The translations under genes were made by a program, and so were the position numbers. Source: Pseudorasbora parva (taxonomy: Eukaryota; Chordata; Actinopteri; Cypriniformes; Gobionidae). Taken from it: DNA of 64,000 bases. The stretch spans positions 25,510,160 to 25,574,159 of the forward strand of contig NC_090173.1 of the NCBI RefSeq assembly GCF_024679245.1, in the 5' to 3' direction. Positions 38,254-49,997 of this stretch are shown piece by piece; within the stretch, counting starts at the first letter, position 1; each line of letters starts with the position of its first letter. The notes under the pieces were generated by a model. It had not been told where the DNA came from. It did not search any database and worked only from the letters and a program-made list of their open reading frames with translations.

Positions 38254-40369
38254 TCTAATCAACCCACAACTTTTGAGCATTAGTGCAAGTCTAGCATTAG
38301 GTCACACGTAACTGACAAGACAAATATAATGCAAATATAGTAATATTAGAGACATCTCATTCTCCATAATATTCGGTTGCTGTGGGCAGAATTGCATTGC
38401 ATGGTTTCTAAAGAAAAACATACCTGATCCAGCTCCCTTTGTGTCTCTTCCTCCATCCTACGAATGTCATCCATAGTAAGGTCCACCCAGCGGTCCAGCC
38501 AACAAAAGAGCTGCCGGTGGAAATTAGTGAAGAGCCTTTTCTCCTGCTACTCAGACAAAGAGACAAGAGGTTAATGTTACTGTAAGTATAACAAAGACTT
38601 ATAAACACCTGATAGCAGAGGCTAAATTTTCATGTAATGAAATATATCAAACCAGAATATATTCAAATCAAATTTGTTCACGTAGCAGTGTTGCAGAATT
38701 GCAAAATACAAATGTTAGTACACAACCAGGAAAGATAAAAATGGGGGATATTTTTTAATAGATTATGAGTGTAAGTCCAGCCTCTTTGTGTTGTTGATGA
38801 GGAATCCTATAGCAGTGCTGATGAATCACCTTATGAATGAAGTTCTCCACCCGTCCCTGCAGACCCCACCAGCGAAAATGAACTGTCACCAGCTTATATG
38901 CAGTCATATAAGGACAGTTACCATTATGAAGCTCTTTCTGCAACAGGCAGAGAGATTGATGCATGAGGAACAGATAATCGATAATCACTCATTTGGACAG
39001 TATAATAACATATAGCATTTCAATGTATGTAAACAGAAACTGCATAAAAGACTGTGAATGTGAATATCAAATGACAGAGGCAACATCGCTACACTATTGA
39101 CAAGAGACAATGTTTTTTGCCAATGAAATTTAACCATTGTAACGCACCTTTAGAAGGCAGCATGTGCATGCATATGAATATACACTGATCAAGCATAATA
39201 TTATGACCACCTTCCTAATATTGTGTTGGTTCCCCTTTTGCTGCTCTGACCCGTCGATCCATGTACTCCATTAGATCCCTACGGCAAGATGTTAGCAGCA
39301 GATCCTGAGTCCTGAAGTTGTGAGGTGGGCCTCCATGGATCGGACTTGTTTGTTCAGCACATCCCACAGATGCTCGGATTGGATTGAGATCTGGGAAATT
39401 TGGAGGCCAAGACAACACCTCAATCTCGTTGTTGCGCTCCTCAAATCATTTCTGGACAATTATTTCTTTGTGGCAGGGCGTATTATCCTGCCGAAAGAGG
39501 CCAAAGCCACCAGGGAATACTGTGTCCATGAAAGGGTGTTCATGGTCTGCAACAATACTTAGGTAGGGGTACACGCACGCACCTTGGCCATCCATATGAT
39601 GTAAAGGCAAAGGTGATCAGACCGGGCCACCTTCTTCTATTGCTCTGTGATCCAGTTTGCTCTGATGCTCATGTGCCAACTGTTGGCACTTTCGGCAGTG
39701 GACAGGGGTCAGCATGGGCACCCTGACTGGTCTGTGGCTTTGCAGCCCCATATGCAAAAAACTTCTATACACTGTATATTCTCTCACTGTGACACCTTTC
39801 TATGAGAATCAGCATTAACTTATTGATCAATTTGAGCTACAGTAGCTCATCTGTTTGAATGGTCCACACAGGCCAGCCTTCGCTCCCCATGTGCATCAAT
39901 GAACCTTGGCCGCCCATGGTTCTTCACCACTGTTCCTTCCTCTGACCACTTTTGATAGATACTGACCACTGCAGACCGGGAACACCCCACAAGAGCTGCA
40001 GTTTTGGAGATGCTCTGACCTATTTGTGCCTTTTAAACTCGTTCAAATCCTTACGCTTGCCCATTTTTCCTGCTTCTAACACATCAACTTTGATGACAAA
40101 ATGATCACTTGCTGTCTAATATAGCCAACCCACTAACAGGTGCCGTGATAAAGAGATAATCAGGTGTTATTCACTTCACCAGTCAGTGGTCAAAATGTTA
40201 TGCCTGATCGGTCTATAATATAATGCTAGCGAAAGGATGACAGAAAAAACGGATACTGTGTTAACTGTGTCAAATCTTTTTTACACATTAAAAGTGGGAA
40301 AAAATTAACTTTCATTAATGTTGACAACACAGCACTAATGTATTAAAAAAAAAAAAAATACACACATAC

Positions 40370-40447
<78 letters not shown>

Positions 40448-43400
40448 TGTGTGTGTATGTGTATGTGTATGTGTGTGTGAGAATATGCCGTGTTTGTGTA
40501 CCTTCCATTCAGGTCCCAGAGGTCCTCTCCCAGTTTTCTCTGAATGATAGATGGCGGGGTCCTCTTCTGGTTTGTAGTCCTGAGAGATGAATGAAACAGT
40601 GATGAAAAGGGAAAAAGCAATGGGAGTTTATGATGAAGTAAGAGGAGAATATTGAAGAAAAAAGCAGATCAACAGATGATTCTGTGCTTATAAGATATGG
40701 ATTTTAGTTAAATCAGGACTTTAAGCCCAACATGAGGTAAAATAAGTTTAACACTAGATATCAATAACACAAATGCTAGACAGTATCAGTACAGTTTTCT
40801 TTAATGCCATGTCAGCATCTGAGGCTATCTAAAAAAACTTAATTACAAAAAAAAAAAAAAAAAAAAAAAAAATTATATATCAGGGTTCCTACTCTGTCAT
40901 GAACACCAGATTCAAGGACATTTTAAAGCACCTTTTATTTTATATCAAGCACCTATCAAATTCACATCCCAGCATCTGGAGTGTCCTGAAAGACCTTTTA
41001 CAGTACTTAATAGTTTAAACCCTCCTATTGCATTTGCATCCATTTTAAACTGGAAGAATCATTTGCACATAAATGCATAGTTTACGAAAATGTAATTTTG
41101 GAAACATATTAAAAATGTTTGCAGCTCTCTTATATTATTAATCATTACTTGAGTAAAAACATTATAATATAGAGAAAATAAATTGCAATTGAGTGAAAAA
41201 ATATTATATGGAAGCTTGTTTCAACCTCTAAACCAAAAAAGTAAACAAGACTTCTAATTTTGCCTATTTTCACAGAATTGCGAGTTCAAAAGTCCGAATT
41301 GCATGTTTGTTTGTTAGAAAAGTCAGAATTGTGTAATGAAAACAAGTTTTTCTCTCTCAATATTGTAAGTTTATATCTGAGAAAAGTAGATATAAACGCA
41401 ATTGCATGAGTTAATTTTAAAAGGAAATTTAGAATAGTCACAATTCCGACTTCATAAATTGTAACTGTGACATATAAAGAATATATTCTTAGTCTATAAG
41501 CACAATTGTGGCTTTTTATCACGCAATTCTGACTTTACAATTAGGATGTGATGGTGAGGACATATTCCCAACGGTTAATCGACGACAACATGTGACTAAA
41601 GTAAAATGTGCACGGCCGCTCGGCACTCATAATGGTGTGGAACTTGCAAAGAAATAAATGTAAAACAAGCCAGTGGAAACACAATGAATGACAGTGCAGC
41701 CATAAAATGTGTGCGCATTTTATTTTCGGATTTAGAATTAACACCAGTTCGGGGAAGGGTTGCTTGAATGGTGGGTTCATTAGCCTATTATTATTAATGA
41801 AAAACACAACAACAAAATAGTACACTCGCTTAAATAGGCGCTTTTACATTTCGCTTTTAAACCAAATCTTTCGCCACCATCTCGTCATTCAGCACCTCAC
41901 TCTCGTGATGAATGAAATCTGACTTAATTCGGCTCATGCTGTATTAAGCAGACAAGTTCAGTTTTTATTGTAGTGTCTGTTCTTTAAATTACGAAAATTA
42001 TTTTAATACAATAAAAATACAATTTAAATTAAAACGACGGTGGAGGTGGTTTTGCGGTGGGTGCAGTTCTGCGGTGGGAAAGTGATGTAACCGGTGTTGC
42101 GCCTGAACACAGTAACACCAGCAACACTGACTACAGTAGCAAGCTTAGTACCTAGAAATATACTTAAAATTGCACTTAAGTATTCAATCAATCAATCAAC
42201 TTTATTTATATAGCGCTTTTACAATCACGATTGTGTCAAAGCAGCTTCACAGTGTCAAACAGGATAATATTGCGACAAAATTAGATATGGCTGTACAGTC
42301 GTTCTGGAGAAAACAGCGATGTAATCAGCTTATTTTGATTTATCATATAGCGACAATGTTGGCAGATCAGTATTATAGTTTATAGAATTAAATAAGACCT
42401 AATTCATACATTTTATTTGTATAATAAGTTGAATAACTTAGATCATAATTTTAGTGTCCCCAACTGAGCAAGCCAAGCCAAAGGCGACAGTGGCAAGGAA
42501 CCAAAACTCCATCGGGGCATGATGGAGAAAAATAAACCTTGGGAGAAACCAGACTCAGTCGGGGTGCCAGTTCTCCTCTGGCCAATTAACACACCGTGTA
42601 AGATTATTATTCTGGCAACCTTACAGGTCGGAAATCATATTGGATTGGAATATTCAAAATTTCATGGTATCACGGAAGAGACGGATTTATTTAGGATGGG
42701 CGTCGATTACACAAGAGTATGAAAACATGAAACATCGGAATTATAGCGCCGAAGACGGTGCTATTCTTGACCTGTACTGACAGAAACGTCCAAGTAAGAC
42801 TGCCAGACTTTTAACGGGCACTAAGAAGAGAGAACATATTACTCCAGTTTAAATTAAACTGCATTGGTTACCCATATGATATAGAGTTCAATATAAAGCG
42901 CTGTTGTATGTTCTTAAGTCTCTGCATGGTCTAGCCCCTGAGTACGTTACTGATTTAATCAGCCGCTGTCACTCCAGCAGGCCTCTGCGCTCAAATGATC
43001 AGTTGCTTCTTATGGTTCCACAAACACGTTTCAAATGTAAAGGTGACCAGTCTTTCTCTGTTGCAGCTCCTAGCCTTTGGAACAACCTTCCGCTGTCTGT
43101 AAAGACCTGTCCTTCATTGGGTGTTTTTCAGAGTGCGCTAAAAACGTATTTGTTTTCCTTAGCTTTTGATAATTCTTTGTAAGTTGTGTATGTCATATGT
43201 TTGTATTGTCTTTGTGCTTATTATTTTAAATTTTTCTTGTATACCTCCTGAACAGCACTTTGGTTCCACTTGTGGTGTTGAAAGTGCTTTATAAATAAAT
43301 GAAGTTGAAAAGTCCAAGTATATTTGGCCTATACTTGTACTCAATCTTTTGATCGAGACATACTTTTATAGTATGTGTTTAATCTTTTGATTGAGTAGAC

Positions 43401-45598
43401 TTTTAAATATACTTTTTTTTCATAGTTTTGCATGCATTAAAACGTATTAAACTTACATTTTTCGAAAATACAGTTTTGCATATTGATATAAAACATATAT
43501 GTTCCTAATTCTGCATATCTGAATTTTAGTGTAGGCTAGTCCACTGGTAGTGTACACAGGAATTTACTTAAAATCTACTTTACTCTTTCTCCGCCATTGA
43601 CTGAATTTTCCAGCTATCCATGTTTTCACTGTTATACTGTAGTGGGCGTTATGACATCTAGAATCTCCGGATCAAAATACAGGAGAAGAAGAAGCTGAAA
43701 AAAGTGACAAAAGAATGCTTACGCAAATGTAAAATAACATGATCAACGAACATTAAACAGCAAGTAAATCAAAACTACCTAAAGGTACCAAATGAAATGC
43801 CAAACCTATGAAGAGGAAGCGACTGAAGTTTTGGAGGTGTTGATGGACTCAATCTACTAAATAAAATCTAGATTTTGATCATCGTTCTGAATCTGGTCAA
43901 GACAGTGTTTGACAAAATTGCGATTTTCGCAACTTTTTAAAATGTTGCCTTTTTTTAATGAAACTTACCCACATTTAACTGTTGTTGATATAAAAAAAGA
44001 AGCATTAAACTATAATAAAATGTTTTAAAGTACAGTTATAGGTTTATTTCAATATAATACATAATTTTAAATATACAACATACTTTTAAATGTATAAATA
44101 AATATACTAAGACTAAGTGGGGCATGTAATAATTTTCGCAAAATTAATTTAAAATTAATTTCAAGCCATTTCAAGGAACAATATTTGTATTTTAAAGGCC
44201 TTGAATTCACGTGTCCGAAATTCAAATACTTTCAAGGTGCGTGGGAAGCCTGATTTATACAATAAAATAAAAAACAAGAAAACTGACCAAATACAGCAAT
44301 TATGAAGGATTTTAACTTTAACATGTGATAAGAAAAATCTAAAATCTTTTCTGATAAAATCTTCATAAATAAGTCTTCCAGTTAGCTTACTTCATAAAAA
44401 AGTTTTCTACTTGCACAAATGCAAGACAATTTCACACAAAGACAGAAGTTCAACTCACCACATCATCCACCTGAGAGCGATCAGCTATATCAATCGGCAC
44501 AATCTCAATGTCCTCCCATTCCTCTGGTGGAAGACCATGAGGCTGCATAAGAGGACGAAAATTTTTTCAGCGGGATTTACTTACAGATGAGACTCTCAGA
44601 CTGCCCTGTTCATACAACAGGATCAAATAACGTTTGTATGAACAAATAACTGAAGTCAGGCCCCTTTTCTATTCTTGCATTAGCCATGAATAATGCCTCT
44701 AACTGTAGTGACAGGAGCTAAAAGTAAATGATGGTGATGCCCACTACCAGAAAGTCTTTTCAAAATTGACAAATGATTCAATAAACAAAAAAATACCATC
44801 CATCTTAATTAAACAACAGCAGCTTTTTATTAATCACTTTAAACTAATTACATTTAACAGACTCCACCTCTTGCAGAGTTAAGGCACTGATGAACTGTCC
44901 AATAACACTCACATTCTCAGTTGTTCCTATGTCTGGTTTATGCCAGGTTTCAATCTTAATGAAGAAATCATCTTTCATGTACTCATTCTGAAAAGCACAA
45001 AGCACAAGAGAACATCACAAACGGAATCCTTTTTTTATTTATTTCAAACTCAGTGTTTAGATCATTTTCAACAACAGCAAGACAAAAGGACCAAACTCTG
45101 ATTCAGCAAGATGATTTTAAAATGATGATTTCAAAAACACACTTACTGTAACAACTGAAGGTTTCCATAATTGATTTAGTTGTGGGAAAGAAAAGAACAG
45201 ATTTGTTTGTATGGATCAGTGATTTTCAATGCATTAAATGCAAAAGCAAAAAAGGGTTGAATCATATAATCCCATTTGTATATAATCAATTATTATTCAC
45301 ACATGCTCAAAGGAATGAGTGTTTACTAACTAGTGCGACAGTATGGGTATGCGTTCCATGCTTTCTCATGAAAAACCAGGGCTCCTTCAGGGGCAAACAT
45401 CTGAATAAAACCGGGAACCTTGCTGCAAAACACAAATCGATATTTAAAATATTAGTTTTAGATTCAGAAAATCAATTACACAAATGCTTGTTTCCTCTCA
45501 TTTTTTTCAATGTTGGAATATTTTGGGGAAATGTATTCTTTAAAAATATATCAGCATCTGTGGCTATTTCAAGATCAACATTTAAAAAAAAAAAAAAA

Positions 45599-45648
<50 letters not shown>

Positions 45649-48600
45649 TATAATATTTTTGGAGTTTACACTGAAACAATAACGGTACAGTTGTTAAAAA
45701 CCTGCATTTTTAAACCCATTTTCAGTCAAATAAATGTTTTAGTTTTTTTTCCCCTAGGCAATGTCCATGTTTTTTTGTTTTTGAAAGAAGCCTTTTATGC
45801 TCACCAAGGCTGTATTTATTTTATCAATAACAGTAAATATGTAAAATATTTTTAGTCACATGATCCTCATGAGAAAACATTGTAATATGATTATAATAAG
45901 TGTGATATGATATCGTAACATTATTAGAAATTTTAGCAACGACTTTCATGCGTGGTGACGCATTTAAAAAACAATTCAGGGCTTTGCAATGAATATTTTT
46001 TTAATTTTGCTTCGGCTTCCAACAATTATGAAAATGTAATAATCAAGATAAAAATTACGCCTTTACTTTAAAGTGGTGTGCTTTCGCCCCTACCTAAAGG
46101 CCTAAACTTAACATCCAAATCAGTCAAATCATGTAAAATGACTGTCGTAAAATGCAGTGTGCTGAGGGACATGCTTTATTTTAAAAAGAGTTAATAAAAG
46201 CACATTAAACTGCAAAAGAGACTGATCTCCATATTTACATCCCTTATACTTGTAGAGTTTCAAGTGGGTGCCTAGACACTCAAATATTAGGGATGTAACG
46301 ATATATTGCAATATAAAACTGTGACGATATGCATCATTGATGGAAACGATATAGAGTTGTTTTATCCAAGGCTCAATTTGTTGTAGTAGGCCTATTTATA
46401 AAGTATAATTCCCCCAAACACTAATTTACAAATGTACCACAAATGTTTCTCTGTCATCATGTACTCTCAACATCATGTTGTTTGTCGTTTAACTTCCAAA
46501 CACAAATGAAGATGTTCTTTATGAAACCTGAGGGATTTCTGTCCCTCCATTTAAAGCTACACTGTGTAACTTTTTTTGTTTATTCTTAGCTAAAAACACT
46601 TCGTTCTTTCAAAAATATATGTGCTCATTAATGAACATTTACTTCATTCAAGTAATAAAGTATTCCCGTAAGTTTTTATAATATGCCATTGAAAATACAT
46701 ACGGGTGAGGGGTTTGAATGCCGGTCGCCATGTTGCCCCTCCATCTTGAAAGTGCATTAGCCAAAGAGGGACATACCCATAAACTCAAGCTTCGCTTTTC
46801 GCGTTTTAACACTCGATGTGTCGAATGTGAAGAGGGGGATTGCTTGAATCGTCCACAGAGTGGACTAACGAAATCAGAATTGAGAGGAACAGAAACTAAT
46901 ATTCACTGATGGTCATATACCTTTTCACCACTAGATGGGGGAAAATATCACACAGTGTAGCTTTAAAGTCCATTATTATTCCAACGTAAAGCGTAAAATA
47001 ACTAATCGAGTGTCTAATTCAAATCCAAGTCTTCTGAAGAGACACGAACAATGGCTTATGATGAAAAGATTTACAACAACGCACATACTGTAGTAAACGC
47101 AGACATTTAATTGACTGTATGACACGCGAAAACATGAGAGTGAGTAAATGCAGAATTAAAATTCTTGGATGAGCAAAACATTTAAAGTTTGAGAGTGGTA
47201 ATTTTGACACGCTTTCTTGCAATTAGAATTGTGACAGATTGCATTGATCATCTGAGGCACGCGCTGCCAGAATGAGGCACTTAAAAAGCGCTAACATCAT
47301 TGAAAGTGGCACTCCTTGGTTAAGACGCAAACATCATTTAAATCACCAGAACACATTTAGTTTTAGTAGTATGATTGTTTAAAGCATTTCAGATGGTTTA
47401 TTCTTATATGTATAGTGCATTAATAACAGGGGAGGCAGGATGCTGTGAGCCCCGGGAGTGATGCTGCCTGTATTGGAAACATGAGTAATGTGTGAGAGGA
47501 AAAAAGGAAAAAGTTCTGGGAATTTCAGTGACATTACAACATTAAATGATTAATGTTCAATATAATATTTAATGATGCAATGGGGGAATATTTGTGGGTA
47601 ATAATAATAATACACAAATAATAATATTATTTTAATAATAATAAGCAAAGAAAAAACAAACCCTCTTCTTTATGTTGCCCTAAAGCTACACTGTGTAACT
47701 TTTTTAGTTTTTTCTTAGCTAAAAACACTTAGTTCTTTCAAAAATATATGTGCTCATTAATGTATATTTACTTCTTTCAAGTAATAAAGTATTCTCATAA
47801 GTTTATAATATGCCATTGAAAATACATACAGGTGATGGGTTCAATGCCGGTCGCCATGTTGCCCCTCCGTCTTGAAAGTTTAGCCAAAGAGGGACATACC
47901 CATAAATTATTTCGCGTTTAAACACTCGATGGCAGTCATGAACGAGGTCGAACTGGAAGCCATGTTAATCTTGGACTAAATCGGCCACCGTATGAGTTCA
48001 AACGAAATCGGAATTGAGAGGAACAGAAACTAATATTCACTGTATTGTCATATACCTTTACACTGCTAGATGGGGGAAAATATCACACAGTGTAGCTTTA
48101 ATATATCGGGTTACATATCGTATCGTGAATTCAGTATCGTAATATCGAATCGTGACATGAGTGTTTCGTTAAACCCCTATCAAATATACACAAAAATATA
48201 TCAAAGTGTTCGTCTTGGTAAATATTTAATTTAGTATTTGACAGTGAGTTATGTCTTCAGCAAATAAACAGTTGGAAAATAAATCGGATGCATGCCTTTA
48301 TATTAGATTTGTAAATTTGGTCTTAAAACCTAAAGCAAATACCTGCTGCTGTCTTTGTCATCAATGTTAAACAAAAGACAAAATCACTCCCTGGTCTTGA
48401 CTGAATAACTTAAGTAGTTTTACTGAGAATCAATGTATATTTAAATCTTATCTTTCCGGCCACAAACTTTTGAACCATAGAATATATTTCACTATCGCAG
48501 TCTTATTGATCAGGCGAAACCCGCATGGCTGTTAACATGTTCAAAGCCTTTGCACATGCTCTCACCTGTGTATGTGGTAGATCTTGTGGGTGTACTGGCC

Positions 48601-49396
48601 CTTCTCGCCATCCTTCTCGTATGGTTCATTTCGGAGGACCTCAATCCCTTCTCCTCCGCCTGTGTTGTTCTTACTGGCCTCTGCAACCGAGTACAGTTGG
48701 CCAACCTGGTACTGAGAGGGGGGGTAAGGGGGTATTACATAACTAATGGCAACTGTTCACAGCACAATAGAGATAAACAATGTAATGCAGAAGAGGTGCT
48801 GCTGACTCCATCAAACTGAAGGGAGCTGTCTAAATATTTGCTTGAGCAATAACAGAAGCACAGATTGTCACTGATCACAGAAGACAGAGCAGCCGGTTAT
48901 TCTAACAGACTCTTTTTTCTTACCTCTTCTACTGAACATGGCAACAGCACCTGGCTGAAAGTAGAATGGGATAGAGGTTAAAAAAAAGCTAAGAATAATT
49001 TATTATCTCATGTCATGGACACTGCATCGCGGCGCGTTGGTATAACGGGCGTGTCGTTAGCTGGCCCCGCATTACTGTACGATAAACCAGCGTTTTAACA
49101 ACCAGCGGAATTTTAACTCAAAACTACTCTTATTAAATGTTTATCCAATCACGCGTTTATGAATAGCGGCGCTGGTGGGAACACGGTCCATAAAACACAC
49201 TGTAATGCTGTATTAGGCAGGCTAAGCGGTTAGCGCCGACCAGCACACCCAAATCACGGGCTTAAAATCCTCTATTTATTATGACATATGGGAATATGCT
49301 TTAAAAAACGACAGACGCGTGCTGCAAGATATAACGCAAATGAATCTAGTTAATGCATACTGTAAAAGCCACTCACTATTGCTTGACGAGTACCAT
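36491..49396 (-). CDS. pitpnbl: Class I phosphatidylinositol transfer protein, PITP-beta-like (complete, 270 aa)
   Basis: Coding exons in order: 49396-49377, 48954-48924, 48711-48566, 45422-45331, 45154-45147 (8 nt), 44987-44913, 44542-44459, 40579-40502, 38937-38830, 38546-38424, 36538-36491. All have GT..AG introns and sum to 813 nt with no stop. PITPs shuttle phosphatidylinositol and phosphatidylcholine between membranes and support phosphoinositide signalling and Golgi/ER traffic. Landmarks: QYTHKIYH (Thr58/Lys60) and AWNAYPYC (Asn89, Cys94), which line the lipid pocket in the family; GRGPLGP loop with Ser165; FRWWGLQ (Trp201-202), the membrane-docking pair; IRRMEEET (Glu246). The tail QGSVRG resembles PITP-beta splice form 1. 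It looks clearly diverged from recalled human PITPNB, fitting a fish-specific beta-like paralogue; exact orthology is unproven. Confidence 0.93.
36539..38423. repeat. Last PITP intron with TTAA-type repeat
   Basis: About 36766-37790 begins TTAAAGGTGTCATGAACTGG, a dispersed fish MITE start, with a diverged inverted end near 37780. It also holds (CA)n at 37181-37204 and poly-A at 38222-38251. ORFs here are shadows. Confidence 0.45.
39181..40214 (-). mobile_element. Tc1-like transposon, degenerate, in a PITP intron
   Basis: Terminal repeats cactgatcaagcataatatt and aatgttatgcctgatcggtc are inverted copies, with TA at the outer borders. Minus-strand pieces include [16 protein letters not shown] near the end and [10 protein letters not shown] at the C-terminus, interrupted by stops and frameshifts. 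Tc1 DDE transposase, dead. Confidence 0.85.
40375..40443. repeat. (AT)n microsatellite
   Basis: About 69 bp of AT in the intron next to PITP exon 40502-40579, on the side of its splice donor. Confidence 0.97.
40580..42170. other. PITP intron, nothing recognised
   Basis: AT-rich, with poly-A at 40846-40871 and several short gtcagaattg/attctgac stretches of low complexity between 41290 and 41530. No exon or element with clear ends. Confidence 0.4.
42171..43320 (+). mobile_element. LINE fragment (Rex/L2-like), 3' part of reverse transcriptase ORF
   Basis: 42175-42600 holds the tttatttatatagcgctttt and agtggcaaggaaccaaaact blocks common in fish LINE tails. 42780-43182 encodes HITPVxxxLHWLP-like then [56 protein letters not shown] and [14 protein letters not shown], the C-terminal end of Rex/L2-type reverse transcriptases. 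Upstream domains are absent and the order is rearranged, so it is a dead fragment. Confidence 0.8.
43321..44458. other. PITP intron, AT-rich
   Basis: Repeated (c)aatcttttgatygag blocks near 43345 and 43382 and general AT-richness; nothing else supported. Confidence 0.35.
45147..45154 (-). CDS. pitpnbl: 8-nt microexon of the PITP gene
   Basis: The minus strand reads cttcag|TTGTTACA|gtaagt. The preceding exon ends in phase 1 (CGC ACT A | gttagt) and the next starts in phase 0 (AAT GAG). Direct joining would shift the frame, whereas inserting these 8 nt restores it and supplies Ile-Val-Thr between CRT and NEY, exactly the residues (V/I-V/I-T) found there in recalled mammalian PITPs. Confidence 0.92.
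45600..45646. repeat. (AT)n microsatellite
   Basis: About 47 bp of AT in the PITP intron upstream of exon 45422-45331, preceded by an A run. Confidence 0.95.
46555..46962. mobile_element. TTAA MITE with AGCTACACTGTG ends, copy 1
   Basis: Starts AGCTACACTGTGTAAC, ends CACACAGTGTAGCT, TTAA on both sides (46551-46554, 46963-46966). Highly similar to 47684-48097. Confidence 0.9.
47684..48097. mobile_element. TTAA MITE with AGCTACACTGTG ends, copy 2
   Basis: Same family and orientation as copy 1, sharing long identical runs (ttcaaaaatatatgtgctca), with a different central ~60 bp. The right side keeps TTAA and the left reads CTAA. Confidence 0.85.
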
Positions 49397-49500
49397 CCCG
49401 AATCTGGACAGAACGGTACATTCAACAACAGATTGCGGTCGCCGGAAATGAGTCGTGCGCGTCATCAGTGGAGAGAGGCGTGAAGAGGACGCGCAGACCA
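49397..49500 (-). promoter_or_regulatory. Putative PITP 5'UTR/promoter
   Basis: Just upstream (minus strand) of the PITP ATG the sequence becomes CpG-richer and contains ATTTCCGGCGACC, an ETS-type CCGGAAAT site, at about 49441-49449. No TATA box. A TATA-less housekeeping-type promoter is inferred. Confidence 0.35.
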
Positions 49501-49997
49501 GAGGTCTGAGGACAGAGACCATGATGGGAAGGGAATTTCGTGGGATATTTGTTGTTGTTGTTGTTGTTTGTGGGGAATTTCGTGGGATAGTGTCTCATAG
49601 TGTTTATTTATCTTTGGTCATAAGCAAAACTGTGCAAAGAAAATTACATTTTCTATTTTAAGATGGTTTATAAACATGACCAAATGGGAAAAAAAATCTT
49701 GATATATTTATTTATATATGTATTATTTATTTATTTATTTATTATTTTTAACGATACTGATTCAGGAATATATACATAAGGATACTGAATTCATATTTTT
49801 GCGATACTCAAAAACAAAAATTTACTGTTGATTAAAATGCTGGATTTGGGGTGGAAATTAAAAGGACTTGGTTCTGGTAGCATAATGCACAGGACAATGG
49901 TGATACCAGAATAAAAATATTCATGATCCTGAAGCTGAAAATACATTATTATTATTTTAGACGAATATGCTTGGTTTCTGTCACTGACTACTAGATA

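Larger units (their letters stand above)
46288..48179. mobile_element. hAT-like element with two copies of one MITE inside
   Basis: The left end tagggatgtaacgatatatt pairs with the inverse of the right end cgtttaacccct-type sequence (gtttcgttaaacccctat), and atcgt/cgatat motifs cluster at both ends as in fish hAT-like repeats. It lies in the PITP intron between exons 48711-48566 and 45422-45331. Confidence 0.5.

Noticed and set aside
38408..39015. Short ORFs on both strands around 38.4-39.0 kb
   Set aside because: One minus-strand frame (38755-38988) contains the true PITP exon 38937-38830; the others are shifted-frame or antisense readings of PITP exons.
42904..43182. 92-codon ORF as a host gene
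   Set aside because: It is the C-terminal end of a LINE reverse transcriptase, truncated.
45182..45646. 154-codon plus-strand ORF
   Set aside because: Crosses the antisense of a PITP exon and ends in an (AT)n repeat; no family resemblance.
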